NCBI GenBank assembly: GCA_046263055.1
Contig: JBHELO010000073.1
Location: 19,841 to 83,840 of the forward strand
Length of the DNA stretch: 64,000 nucleotides
DNA from: DATAQC01 sp046263055
GTDB taxonomy: Bacteria; Actinomycetota; Acidimicrobiia; Acidimicrobiales; AC-14
Reading direction: 5' to 3'
In this document: positions 41,672-50,414 of the stretch, in pieces
Layout: every line of letters starts with the position of its first letter
Position numbering within the stretch: position 1 is the first letter of the stretch
Translations under genes and position numbers: made by a program
The notes under the pieces: generated by a model
Databases searched by the model: none
What the model was told of the DNA's origin: nothing
The model's input: only the letters and a program-made list of their open reading frames with translations

Positions 41672-42658
41672 GTGCGACGGGTTCGGGTGCGATCGGTGCG
41701 ACGGTGGGTGGTGGTCGGGGTGGGGGCCCTGGTGGTGGCGGGCGCCGCCCAGGCCGGGATCAGCCGGCTTGGAGGCCGGTCGGCAGCCGCCCGGGGCGGC
41801 CCGGTGGCGGCGCCCGCCGGGCCGGCGGTGGGGGGGCGGGCGGGGAGCGTGCCGGCGGCGGGGGCGGCGACGGCCGCCGACGGCTCGGCGTCCAACGGGG
41901 CGGTGTCCGCCGCGCCAGGGGCGCCGGTCCCGGCACCCGCAACCGCGCCGGGCGGCGGCTCGGACGTGCCCATCGCCCAACCGAAGGTGGTCCGCACCGC
42001 CGAGATGGACATCCAGGTGGCGGCGGGCACGTTCGCAGCCGCCTTCGACCGGGTGTCGTCGGTGGCCGCCGCCAACGGGGGCTTCGTGGCCTCGTCGTCG
42101 TCGTCCACGGGCGGGCGGGCCCACGCCGGCAGCCTCGACCTGCGGGTGCCGTCCGACCGCTTCGACACCGCCCGGGAGGCGGTTCGGGCCCTGGGGAAGG
42201 TCCAGGGTGAGTCGCTGCGGGGCCAGGACGTCTCCGGCCAGCTGGTGGACTACGACGCCCGCATCACCAGCCTGACGGCCCAGGAGGACGCCCTGCGCAC
42301 CATCCTGTCCTCGGCCAAGGCGGTGGGCGACGTGCTCAGCGTGCAGTCCAGCCTGTTCGGCGTGCGCCAGCAGATCGAGCAGCTCCAGGCGGCGCGCGCC
42401 TCCCTCGACCAGTCGGCCACGTTCTCCTCCATCACCGTCGCCCTGTCCGAGCCGGGGGCGGCCGTCACCACCCCGCCCCGTCCGGCCCGGGGCCTGGCCC
42501 ACAGCCTCCGACTGGCGGCCGACGGCGCTCTGGCCGTGGTCGGGGGGATGATCGTGGTCACCGGGTGGGCGGTGCCGGTGGCCGGCGTGGGCCTCCTGGT
42601 GTGGGGGATCGGGTGGCTGCTACGCCGGCGCAGCCTCCGCCGCCTGCCTGCCACCTAG
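41672..42658 (+). CDS. DUF4349 membrane-anchored protein
   Basis: 328 residues from the GTG at 41672, with AAGGGAG 7 nt upstream. An N-terminal membrane segment (VVVGVGALVVAGAAQAGI) is followed by a Gly/Ala/Pro-rich linker. The DUF4349 domain (about 110-270) contains KVVRTAEMDIQV, DLRVPSDRFDTAREAV and a coiled-coil stretch DARITSLTAQEDALRTILSS to QQIEQLQAARASLDQ. Two hydrophobic segments and a basic tail end the protein. Likely an envelope protein of unknown role; divergently transcribed from the CoA-transferase operon. Confidence 0.82.
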   Translation: MRRVRVRSVRRWVVVGVGALVVAGAAQAGISRLGGRSAAARGGPVAAPAGPAVGGRAGSVPAAGAATAADGSASNGAVSAAPGAPVPAPATAPGGGSDVPIAQPKVVRTAEMDIQVAAGTFAAAFDRVSSVAAANGGFVASSSSSTGGRAHAGSLDLRVPSDRFDTAREAVRALGKVQGESLRGQDVSGQLVDYDARITSLTAQEDALRTILSSAKAVGDVLSVQSSLFGVRQQIEQLQAARASLDQSATFSSITVALSEPGAAVTTPPRPARGLAHSLRLAADGALAVVGGMIVVTGWAVPVAGVGLLVWGIGWLLRRRSLRRLPAT

Positions 42659-42801
42659 GTGGCTGGGGGCTCGAGCCGGCGCAGGATGGCCACAGTCTCC
42701 CGGTCGAGCCAGTCGTTCACCGCCTGCGCACGGGGCGAATGGTCGGGCCGCCGGCCGGGGTAGTGGGGGGGCGACCATCCCCGTCACACGGAGGTTCGCC
42801 C

Positions 42802-43083
42802 ATGCCCGAGCAGGAGTCACAGTCCCACCAGGAGTCACAGGCCTCGGCGGGGGCGCCGTCGGAGATCCCGGACCTCCCCGAGCCCGGCCAGGGGATGGTG
42901 ATCGACTACCTGTCGAAGTCCCAGTCCCAGGTTCCCGGCCGCGCCGGCGGGCCGGGCGGCACTCAGGTCACCCTCGGCCTGGAGGCGGACGTCGACGACG
43001 GGCGGGCGGCCCGGCCCCTCGGCCATCCCGGCGCCCTCCCCGGCGAGGAGCCGGCCCCGGGCGACAACTCCCGACCCGGCTAG
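42802..43083 (+). CDS. Small hydrophilic protein, unknown
   Basis: 93 residues with ACGGAGG about 8 nt before the ATG. The N-terminus is Gln/Ser-rich (EQESQSHQESQ), and the middle has GQGMVIDYLSKSQSQ followed by a Gly/Pro/Asp-rich tail. It is acidic and probably disordered. No family is recognised. It converges with the amine oxidase gene. Confidence 0.55.
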   Translation: MPEQESQSHQESQASAGAPSEIPDLPEPGQGMVIDYLSKSQSQVPGRAGGPGGTQVTLGLEADVDDGRAARPLGHPGALPGEEPAPGDNSRPG

Positions 43084-43090
43084 GCGTCGG

Positions 43091-44212
43091 CTAGGCGGGG
43101 GAGCCGCCACCCCCGCCGAAGGTGGCCGCCACCTGGGCGGCGGCCCGGTGGCCGGAGCGCACCGCACCCTCCATGTGGCCGCCGCCCACCGCCTCGGTCT
43201 CCGCTCCCGCCCACACCAGGCGGCCGCCCATGCGGGGCTCGGCCAGAGCGGGGTGGCCGTAGGCCAGGGGCTCGCCGTCCACCCACCACCATTCGTCGTC
43301 GGCGGTGTTGGCGTCGGCCGACCAGTCCCGTTCCAGGTACTGGACGGGATCGGCCGCCTCGGGGCCGAACAGCCGCCCGAGGTGGGCCATGACCTCGGGG
43401 GCCCGGTCGGCGGCCGCCTGCGCCCGCCAGGCGTCGTCGCCGGCTAGGAAACCCCACAGGGCGGCCATCGATCCGTCCGGCGTGCAGGCGTCGTGCACCT
43501 CACGCAGCGGTCCGCGGTCGCTGGAGGCGAACCCCGCCAGCCCGGCGTCGCGCCAGAACGGCCGCTCGTAGAGGGCCACGCACTTGACGGCGGCGGCCAT
43601 CCAGGTGGAGGTGCCGTGCATGGCGGCGGTCAGGGCGTCGGGCAGCAAAGGCGTGAACCGGAGTCGCTCGAGAGCGAGCCGGGGCGGGAGGGCCACCACC
43701 ACCGCCCGGCAGTCGATGCCGGACTCGTCACCGCCGGCGTCGACCACAGTGACCGCCATCCCGCCGGCGCCCGACGCCACCACCTCGGTGGCCGAGGTGG
43801 CCAGGTGCAACGAGCCGTCCGGCAGGCGGTGGGCCAGGCGGCGGCACAGATCGGCGGCACCGCCGGCGACGCGCAGCTCGGCCGGCGAGGGCGGCGGCAG
43901 GTCGACGGTGGCGGGTGCGGTGGTGGGCGCCCGTTCGACGACACCGGCCCCCGATGCGAACTGGGGGAACAGGTCGACGCCCAGGCGGGCGGCCAAGGCC
44001 AGCATTGACGGCTGGTCCTCCCAGACCCACGTGGCACCCAGGTCGACCCAGCCGCCGGCCCCGGCCGCCTCCGGGGCCACGGTGAGGATGCGGCCACCCA
44101 CCCGGTCGCGGGCCTCGATCACGGCCACCGACCGGCCGGCTGCGGCCAGGGCGTCGGCGGCGGTGAGCCCGGCCAGCCCGGCGCCCACCACCACCACGTC
44201 CGGGGCCGCCAT
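43091..44212 (-). CDS. FAD-dependent amine oxidase family protein
   Basis: 373 residues. The FAD-binding motif VVVVGAGLAGLTAADALAAAG is at the N-terminus with the ARDRVGGR second motif near 40. GGWVDLGATWVWEDQPSM and the C-terminal WAGAETEAVGGGHMEGA complete the monoamine oxidase/flavin-containing amine oxidoreductase fold. It is shorter than typical members (about 450), with a reduced substrate domain. Substrate unknown. Its ATG overlaps the isomerase stop by 1 nt (TGATG). Confidence 0.85.
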   Translation of the reverse strand: MAAPDVVVVGAGLAGLTAADALAAAGRSVAVIEARDRVGGRILTVAPEAAGAGGWVDLGATWVWEDQPSMLALAARLGVDLFPQFASGAGVVERAPTTAPATVDLPPPSPAELRVAGGAADLCRRLAHRLPDGSLHLATSATEVVASGAGGMAVTVVDAGGDESGIDCRAVVVALPPRLALERLRFTPLLPDALTAAMHGTSTWMAAAVKCVALYERPFWRDAGLAGFASSDRGPLREVHDACTPDGSMAALWGFLAGDDAWRAQAAADRAPEVMAHLGRLFGPEAADPVQYLERDWSADANTADDEWWWVDGEPLAYGHPALAEPRMGGRLVWAGAETEAVGGGHMEGAVRSGHRAAAQVAATFGGGGGSPA

Positions 44213-44862
44213 CAGGCGGGCTTGGTGTCGGTGACCTCCACGACGAACCAGAGCGTCTCGTCGGGCGCGATCGTCGGCGGCTGGCCGGTGGTTCCGTAGC
44301 CGGCGGCGGGGGGGATCCCGAGCAGGCGCTGGCCGCCCACCTTCATCCCCGGGATGGCGTCCTGCCAGCCCTTGATGACGCTGGCCAGCGAAAAGCTGGC
44401 GGCCTGGTTGCGCGAGTACGACGAGTCGAAGATCTTGCCCGTCGAGCAGGACACCCCGATGTAGTTGACGGTGACGGTGGCGCCGGGGGTGACGGTGGCG
44501 CCGGTGCCAACCTTCCAGTCCTCGCTGACCAGTGAGGTGGGCGGCGGCCCCACCTTCACCGGCACCTGTGGCGCACCGGCGGGCAGGGGGTCGGAGACGG
44601 CCACGCAAGGCTTGCCGGCGGCCGAGGCGAGGGCCGTCGTCGAGGCTCCGGGGGCGGTGGAGGTGGTGCTGGCGCTGGTGGTCACCTTCTTCTTGGACGA
44701 CCCGCCCCTGGTCAGCAGGAGGGCGAGCAGCACCACCGCCACCGCCCCGATGCCCAGGAAGACCGCCCGCCGGCGCATGGCGGCCCGGCGGCGGGCGGCG
44801 GCCAGCGCCGCCTGTTTGGCCTGGCGGCCCTGCCGCTGGCGATCGCGCTTGGATCCGGCCAC
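44212..44862 (-). CDS. Membrane-anchored FKBP-type peptidyl-prolyl isomerase
   Basis: 216 residues from the GTG at 44862. The cytoplasmic head is strongly basic (SKRDRQRQGRQAKQ), followed by one membrane segment (about 33-50) and a Ser/Thr linker. The FKBP domain runs from ATVTVNYIGVSCSTGKIFDSS through FSLASVIKGWQDAIPGMKVGGQR to the C-terminus. This N-in anchored layout is common in actinobacteria and places the isomerase outside the membrane, where it may help exported proteins fold. Confidence 0.88.
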   Translation of the reverse strand: MAGSKRDRQRQGRQAKQAALAAARRRAAMRRRAVFLGIGAVAVVLLALLLTRGGSSKKKVTTSASTTSTAPGASTTALASAAGKPCVAVSDPLPAGAPQVPVKVGPPPTSLVSEDWKVGTGATVTPGATVTVNYIGVSCSTGKIFDSSYSRNQAASFSLASVIKGWQDAIPGMKVGGQRLLGIPPAAGYGTTGQPPTIAPDETLWFVVEVTDTKPA

Positions 44863-44984
44863 GGGCCGCAACCGTAGCCCCGGTGTCCGAGAGGAGGCGG
44901 TCCCCGGTACCGGGCCCGACGCCTGTTGCCCAACTGTGAGCGGGTGGTGCCCGACCCGTGACCGGGCGGGCGCACCATGCCGGC

Positions 44985-45715
44985 ATGACACGCCCCGCAG
45001 CTCACATGCCCGGGGCCGGCCCGGCGGCCGCCGTGCTCGTCCTGGCCCTGGCCGCCGGCGCCTGTGGCGCCGCCAACGGCACCCGCCCGGCGGCCCCCGC
45101 CGGCCCGGCGGCGATCCCCTCGAGTTCGGTGACCCCCTCCACGTCGGCGACCCCCTCCACGTCGGCCCCAACGGGCCCCGCCCCACCGGGGCCCCCGGCG
45201 CCGCCCACGACGACGGTGGTGCGTCCGTCTCGCACCGCCGGTGCCGCCCCCACCTCACCGCCGGCTCTGACCCCATGGCCGGGTACCTCCCGTTGTGGCC
45301 CTTCGCGTCCCTGGCCGAGGCGCGCGCCTGGGAGGCCGCCGAGCGGGACGGGGGCCATCAGCCGTGGCACCTCGATGCCGGCCAGACGGCGGTGGGCTTC
45401 TCCAGCGGCTACCTGGGCTACGCCGGCATCGACGCGGTGGTGGCCCGGACCGTGGGCGCCGTCGACGCCCGGGTGACCATGGGATACCACGTCGAGGACG
45501 GCCGCACCTCGGCCGCTGCCACCGTGCACCTCCGTCGCTTCGGCCCGGACCGGGGCGCCCCGGACGTCGCCGCCGGCGGCGGCGGCACACGGTGGAAGGT
45601 GCCGGTGGCCGTGGCCGGGCCCGCCGGCTCGGTGGTCACCTTGGCCGTCGCCACCGGCGGGCCCGTGGCCGCGGTGGAGCGGTTCGCGGTGACCGGCGCC
45701 CGGGTCGCGTCCTGA
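44985..45715 (+). pseudogene. Frameshifted exported lipoprotein
   Basis: The 5' part from the ATG at 44985 encodes a good lipoprotein leader (VLVLALAAGACG) and a Pro/Ser/Thr linker. After about 45250 the downstream conserved-looking domain (YLPLWPFASLAEARAWEAAE, QPWHLDAGQTAVGF, to VTGARVAS) continues in a different frame (-1 or +2). Neither frame alone gives a sensible protein: the leader frame ends at 45476. The cause may be a real mutation, a programmed shift at the C-run near 45246-45251, or a sequencing error. Confidence 0.65.
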
Positions 45716-45772
45716 CGCCCGCCCGCCGCCGCGGACGTACGCTGCCCAGGTTCGCGGACAGGGGAGTGGGTC

Positions 45773-46420
45773 ATGGACGTCGGCATCCTCGGCACCGGCG
45801 TGGTGGGGTGCACGTTGGGATCGGGCTTCGTGGGACTCGGCCACACGGTGAAGATGGGGTCGCGGGAGGCGGGCAACGAGCGGGCCGCGCAGTGGGCGGC
45901 GGGCGCCGGCGACCGGGCATCCACCGGGACGTTCGCCGACGCCGCCGTCTTCGGCGAGGTGGTCGTGCTGGCCACCGCGTGGAGCGGTACCGAGAACGCG
46001 CTGCGCCTGGCCGGTCCCGACCACCTGGCCGGCAAGGTGTTGATCGACGCCACCAACCCGCTGGCCTCCGCCGCCCCCGACTCACCCCCGGGGCTGGCGG
46101 TCGGCCACACGGACTCGGGCGGCGAGCAGGTGCAGCGCTGGCTCCCCGGCGCCCGGGTGGTGAAGGCGTTCAACACCGTGGGCAACGCCCACATGGTGCA
46201 CCCCGACCTCCCGGGCGGCCCGCCCGACATGTTCATCTGCGGTGACGACCCCGGCGCCAAGGACGTCGTGACCGGGATCCTCGCCGACTTCGGGTGGCCG
46301 GCGGTGGACGTCGGCGGCATCGAGGGCGCCCGCCTGCTGGAACCCATGTGCATCCTGTGGGTCCTCTACGGCCTGCGCACGGGCACGTGGGGCCACGCCT
46401 TCAAGCTGTTGCGGGGCTGA
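45773..46420 (+). CDS. NADPH:F420 reductase-like NAD(P)-binding protein
   Basis: 215 residues with GGGGAG before the ATG. The N-terminal Rossmann motif is DVGILGTGVVGCTLGSGFVGLGH, followed by the typical KMGSREAG strand. Later blocks VLIDATNPL and VVKAFNTVGNAHM match F420-dependent NADP reductases and their relatives (YrdC/ProC-like dinucleotide-binding group). It probably carries hydride transfer between NADP and F420 or a related cofactor, in the cytosol. Substrate binding residues for F420 cannot be confirmed by eye. Confidence 0.8.
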   Translation: MDVGILGTGVVGCTLGSGFVGLGHTVKMGSREAGNERAAQWAAGAGDRASTGTFADAAVFGEVVVLATAWSGTENALRLAGPDHLAGKVLIDATNPLASAAPDSPPGLAVGHTDSGGEQVQRWLPGARVVKAFNTVGNAHMVHPDLPGGPPDMFICGDDPGAKDVVTGILADFGWPAVDVGGIEGARLLEPMCILWVLYGLRTGTWGHAFKLLRG

Positions 46421-46432
46421 TCCGGGCGCCGG

Positions 46433-47455
46433 CTACTCCTGGCCGAGGAGCTGCTGGAGCGAGGAGCTCGGGCGGTCGCGGCGGGAGATGGGGTTCTCGG
46501 GGAAGAGCAGGCCCGCCTCCTGGTGGGCGTGGGGCGAGAACAGGTCGGTGGCCAGGAATCGGCGGCGGATCTCGGCCAGCACGCGGGGGTCGGCCCGGTG
46601 GCGCACGTTGAAGTACACCTCCTGGTGGATGAAGCTGCGGTCCACCCCGAGGTCGGAGAGGACCAGGGACACCTCCTCGATCATGGCCCCGTTGCCCACC
46701 AGGTAGTAGCGCCGCCCCCCCAGCTCGCCCAGCAGCGGCGGCACCGACTCGGTGAGGCGGCCGCGCAGCCCGTCCCACCCGGGCGGGGGCTGGGACAGGC
46801 TGATGCGGTACGAGAACGTCGGGTAGCGACGGGTGAGGTCGTCGAGCTCGTCGATCAGGCAGATGTCGTCGACCAGCCGCAGCCCCCAGTAAAGGGAGAT
46901 CTGGCGCTGGACGCCGAGCGCGGCCAAGTGGTGGACGAGGGCCATGAGCGGCCCCACGCCCACGCCGGTGCTCAGCATGACCAGCTCCTCGTCGCCCTCC
47001 TTGGGGACCATGGACCGCCCGCTCGGGCCCCGGAAGGGCATGACGTCGCCCACCCGCAACGACGCCAGGTAGATCGAGACCGGGCCCTCGGGGACCAGCC
47101 GCACGAGGAGTTGGAAGGTCCGGTCCCCGGTGGGAGGAGAGACGATGCAGTAGGGGCTGCGGCGGACGCCCTTCCCGGGAGCCGAGGTCACGATGCCCAC
47201 GAAGTAGCCGGGGTCGTAGAGGAACGGGTGGTCGTCGAGCACCCGGAACGTCAGGCGCACGGTGCCGGTGGGGGTGAGAGTCTCGTAGGCGATCAGCTCG
47301 GCTCGCCGGTCGTAGCGGTCGACCCGGCGCAGGGCCCGCTCGGGGGCGAGCCGGGAGAGCGGGATCGGCCCCTCCGGAGGGATGACGTCGATGTCCGGCG
47401 AGTGCCCGAGGCCAACTCGAGGGCGACGATCCACGTCCGCTCCTTCGATCCGCAT
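46433..47455 (-). CDS. Ferredoxin--NADP reductase-like flavoprotein
   Basis: 340 residues. The FAD-binding motif is RRSPYCIVSPP (RxYS type), and the NAD(P) domain has MLSTGVGVGPLMALVHHL and the C-terminal YLVGNGAMIEEV and HQEVYFN blocks. There is no iron-sulfur domain, so it probably passes electrons between NAD(P)H and a separate ferredoxin or oxygenase. An N-terminal 60-residue extension precedes the beta-barrel. The ATG at 47455 has no strong ribosome binding site. It converges with the F420 reductase-like gene. Confidence 0.82.
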   Translation of the reverse strand: MRIEGADVDRRPRVGLGHSPDIDVIPPEGPIPLSRLAPERALRRVDRYDRRAELIAYETLTPTGTVRLTFRVLDDHPFLYDPGYFVGIVTSAPGKGVRRSPYCIVSPPTGDRTFQLLVRLVPEGPVSIYLASLRVGDVMPFRGPSGRSMVPKEGDEELVMLSTGVGVGPLMALVHHLAALGVQRQISLYWGLRLVDDICLIDELDDLTRRYPTFSYRISLSQPPPGWDGLRGRLTESVPPLLGELGGRRYYLVGNGAMIEEVSLVLSDLGVDRSFIHQEVYFNVRHRADPRVLAEIRRRFLATDLFSPHAHQEAGLLFPENPISRRDRPSSSLQQLLGQE

Positions 47456-47522
47456 GGTGGCGACCGCGTGTGTGCAACCCCAGTCTACGGGTCGCTCCAC
47501 GCAGTTCGGAGCCGAAACGGTT

Positions 47523-48011
47523 TCAGATGAGGCGGCGCTCGGTGGCCCAGCGGGTGAGCTGGTTGCGGTTGGAGAGCTGAAGCTTGCGCAGGACCGAGGA
47601 CACATGGGTCTCGTCCGTGCGGGCGGAGATGACCAGCTCCCGGGCCACCGCCTTGTACGGGTAGCCGCGGGCGATGAGGCGCAGCACCTCCTGCTCCCGG
47701 GCGGTGAGCTGGTCCAGGTCGGGGGCGCCGGTGGAGCCGGGCCTGGCGGCGAAGGCGTCCAGCACGAAGCCGGCCAGGCGGGGCGAGAACACCGCGTCGC
47801 CGCCCGCCACCCGCCGGAAGGCGTCGGCCAGCTCCGGCCCGGAGATGGTCTTGGTCACGTAGCCCCGGGCGCCGGCCCGGATGACGCCGATGACGTCCTC
47901 GGCGGCGTCGGACACCGACAGGGCCAGGAAGCGCACGTCGGGGGCCCGGGGTGCCACGCCCTCGAGTACCGCCCGCCCCCCTCCCTCCGGCAGGTGGACG
48001 TCGAGCAGCCA
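47523..48011 (-). pseudogene. Response regulator (NarL/LuxR type), N-terminus lost
   Basis: The frame reads from LLDVHLPEGGG (with the phospho-acceptor Asp) through VRFLALSVSDAAEDVIGVIRAG and the KT dyad to a complete LuxR helix-turn-helix (LTAREQEVLRLIARGYPYKA to the stop). The first 50 residues of the receiver, including the acidic pair, are absent. Before WLLDV the same frame runs into sequence belonging to another gene on the opposite strand. No start codon suits it. It is a truncated remnant produced by a deletion or a misassembly. Confidence 0.75.
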
Positions 48012-48018
48012 CCGCGCG

Positions 48019-48365
48019 GAGACCACGGTCGGCGCTGGCCACCTCAAGGTGGTGGTTCCCGCCGGCGCCGACGTGGAGGTGGACGCCCGTGCCACCGGTG
48101 CCCTGTCGGTCCTCGGCCGGCATTGGGACGGCACGGCGGCCGTCCACCACGTGGTGGAGCCGGGCGGGAGGGCGGCGGCCGCCTGGTGCTGCGGGCCCGG
48201 GTGGGCTTCGGTGACCAGGTCTCGCTGGCCGCGGTGTTCGCCGGTCCGGGGGGCGGAGCGACCGGGGCCCGACGACTCGGGGGGAGGACGGCGGCGGCCC
48301 CGGTTCGCTCCGACGCCCCTCATCCTTCCCGGCGCTCCTGGCAGCGCCCTTGCAGCACCCTGTGA
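48019..48365 (+). pseudogene. 3' remnant of a PspC/LiaF-like cell-envelope protein
   Basis: GAGHLKVVVPAGADVEVDAR, then GALSVLGRHWDGT resembles the C-terminal beta domain of LiaF/PspC-type proteins. The next part (GGRLVLRARVGFGDQVSL) lies in another frame, the shift falling near 48165-48180. The 5' two-thirds are missing; the remnant directly abuts the truncated response regulator, head to head. PspC proteins and LuxR-type regulators are often neighbours, so a deletion within one such locus is likely. Confidence 0.6.
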
Positions 48366-48402
48366 GGCCGCTGAGCGCCCGTCGCGCCCGTAGGGTGGCC
48401 GG

Positions 48403-49914
48403 ATGCCGCCCGCCGCCGACCTTGCCCGCCTCGACGGCTTCCGCCTGCCCGAGGACTTCTCGTTCGGCGTCGCCACCGCCGGGTTCCAGGTGGAGGGTGG
48501 GTTCAACGGCCCCGGTGAGCCCCGCAACAACTGGTACGACTGGGAGGTGGAGGGCCGGGTGGAGCCCTCGGGCATCGCCAACGACTCGTGGCACCGCTAC
48601 GACGATGACTTCGCGGCCACCGAGGCGATGGGCTGCGACGCCTACTGCCTGTCCATCGAGTGGGCCCGCGTCCAGCCCACCTTCGACGGCACCGACGACG
48701 AGCCGCCCGTGGACGAGGCCGCCGTCCACCACTACGCGGCCATGGTGGCCGCCGCCCGTCGCCGCCGGGTGGAGCCCTACGTCACCCTCCACCACTTCAC
48801 CCATCCCCGCTGGCTCGGCCTCGACCTGTGGCTGCGCTCCGAGAGCCCCGGCCTCTTCGCCCGCTGGGCCACCGAGATCGTCCGCCGCCTGAACCGGGCG
48901 CTGGTCGAGGCCGGGGGCTCGCCGTGCACCCGCTACGTGACTCTGAACGAGATCAACATCGTCGCCCTCAACACGTGGTGGGACGGCGCCTTCCCCGGGG
49001 GCGGCCTGTTCGGCGCCGGTCGCACCCGCCGGGCCCTGGACCACCTGCTGGCCGCCCACGTGGGGGCCTACGGGGCCATCCACGACGTGCACGAGGCCGA
49101 GGGGTGGCCGGCGCCGATGGTGAGCACGCCGAACTTCGCCTTTGCGACCTGGGAGACCGACCGGGGCCTCACCGACCTCCTGCTGGCCCGCCGCCGGGGC
49201 GTGGCCCGCGACGACCTGGCCGCCTACCTCACCGAGTGCCGACGCCGCTGGTACGACGCCCTGGCCCGTCTGCCCCATCCCGGCTGGACCCCCGGCGAGC
49301 GGGCCCTCGGCTGGCTCACCGGTCGGGTCCTGCCCCTCGACCTGCCGGCGGCCACCGAGGCGATCTACGCGTCGTCGCGCGACGACGCCCTCGACGCCGT
49401 CGGCACCGACATCTACGCCCCATGGTCGTCGGGCCGCTTCCGCCTGCCCGGGCACCGCACCGCCGGCGGCCGGACGCCCAAGCCGTGGCGCCAGCTCTGG
49501 GACGACCCGCCCATGCCCGCGGTGCTGGCCAACTTCTCCCGCCTCCACGCCGGCGACGACGGGCTGCCCGTCTGGATCCTGGAGAACGGCCTGTGCAACC
49601 GCGTCCGCCGGGGTGTCTCCTATCCCCGCCTCGACGGCTGGACCCGGGTGCGCTACCTGCGCGAGCACCTGGCCCAGCTCGCCCTGGTGGTGGCGTCCGG
49701 CGTGGACGTGTCCGTGTACCTGCACTGGTGCCTGTTCGACAACTACGAGTGGGGCAGCTACGAGCCCCGGTTCGGGCTCCACGGGGTGGACCGGGAGCGG
49801 GGCGTCCGTCGCCTGGCCCACGACTCCATGGGCGGGGACGCCGCCCGCACGTACCGCCGGATCATCGAGAGCCTGCGCTCGGGCGACGAGCTGGCCGCCG
49901 CCCTGTCGGCGTAG
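48403..49914 (+). CDS. Glycoside hydrolase family 1 (beta-glucosidase/beta-galactosidase type)
   Basis: 503 residues. The N-terminus FSFGVATAGFQVEGG is the GH1 signature; the acid/base glutamate is in VTLNEINIVAL (near 186) and the nucleophile in VWILENGLCN (near 390). WCLFDNYEWGSYEPRFGL is the C-terminal substrate-binding block. No signal peptide is present, so it acts in the cytosol. The aglycone-side loops are unusual: the canonical NEP motif reads NEI and the ENG motif is kept. Sugar specificity is not predictable by eye. Confidence 0.88.
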   Translation: MPPAADLARLDGFRLPEDFSFGVATAGFQVEGGFNGPGEPRNNWYDWEVEGRVEPSGIANDSWHRYDDDFAATEAMGCDAYCLSIEWARVQPTFDGTDDEPPVDEAAVHHYAAMVAAARRRRVEPYVTLHHFTHPRWLGLDLWLRSESPGLFARWATEIVRRLNRALVEAGGSPCTRYVTLNEINIVALNTWWDGAFPGGGLFGAGRTRRALDHLLAAHVGAYGAIHDVHEAEGWPAPMVSTPNFAFATWETDRGLTDLLLARRRGVARDDLAAYLTECRRRWYDALARLPHPGWTPGERALGWLTGRVLPLDLPAATEAIYASSRDDALDAVGTDIYAPWSSGRFRLPGHRTAGGRTPKPWRQLWDDPPMPAVLANFSRLHAGDDGLPVWILENGLCNRVRRGVSYPRLDGWTRVRYLREHLAQLALVVASGVDVSVYLHWCLFDNYEWGSYEPRFGLHGVDRERGVRRLAHDSMGGDAARTYRRIIESLRSGDELAAALSA

Positions 49915-50015
49915 GGCCAGGTCGAGGACGCCAGCGCGAAACGTGCATCTCCGTCCCGCGGATCCGTACCCGGACTGCGCAGGTGCGCCCGCCCGGCCCT
50001 CGGCAGCCCGGCCCG

Positions 50016-50414
50016 TCAGGTGCGGTGGCGGAACCGCAGGGGCAGCTCGTCGGCCAGGCGGGTCCCGAGCAGGGTCGGCCGCCCGCTGGTGACGGCCACG
50101 ATGGCGTAGTGGCCGGCAGGAGGCCCGACCGCGCCCGCCACCGCGCCCGACGTGAAGGCGCCCGAGAAGGCCACCAGGCACACGTCCTCGTCGGGCACGG
50201 TGGTGGCGCCCGGGACCCGTTGGGCGAAGGAGGCGGCGCTGACCCGGCGCACCCCGACGATCCGGCCGGTGTGGTGCACGGCATCCTCCGCCACCGCCAG
50301 CGACCGGAAGCACACGCTGCTGGCGGTGTTGAGGGAGTTGCGGGGGCCGCCGCAGCCGGCCAGCGCCAACGCCCCGGCGGCGACGGCCGCCGCCAGCCCT
50401 GCACGCCGCCTCAC
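50016..50414 (-). CDS. Small lipoprotein, unknown
   Basis: 132 residues starting with a GTG that overlaps the stop of the upstream gene by 4 nt. The leader ends in LALAGCGG, a clear lipobox. Two further cysteines (VCFRSL and DVCLVAF) may pair. The mature domain is small and mixed alpha/beta with no recognised family. Co-transcribed with the YbhN-like membrane protein, so it may work with it at the membrane. Confidence 0.65.
   Translation of the reverse strand: MRRRAGLAAAVAAGALALAGCGGPRNSLNTASSVCFRSLAVAEDAVHHTGRIVGVRRVSAASFAQRVPGATTVPDEDVCLVAFSGAFTSGAVAGAVGPPAGHYAIVAVTSGRPTLLGTRLADELPLRFRHRT

Noticed and set aside
42655..42760. Minus-strand frame ending in a plausible-looking helix (NDWLDRETVAILRRLE)
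   Set aside because: There is no usable start codon before an upstream in-frame stop, and it overlaps the stop of the DUF4349 gene. It may be a scrap of a lost gene but evidence is too thin.
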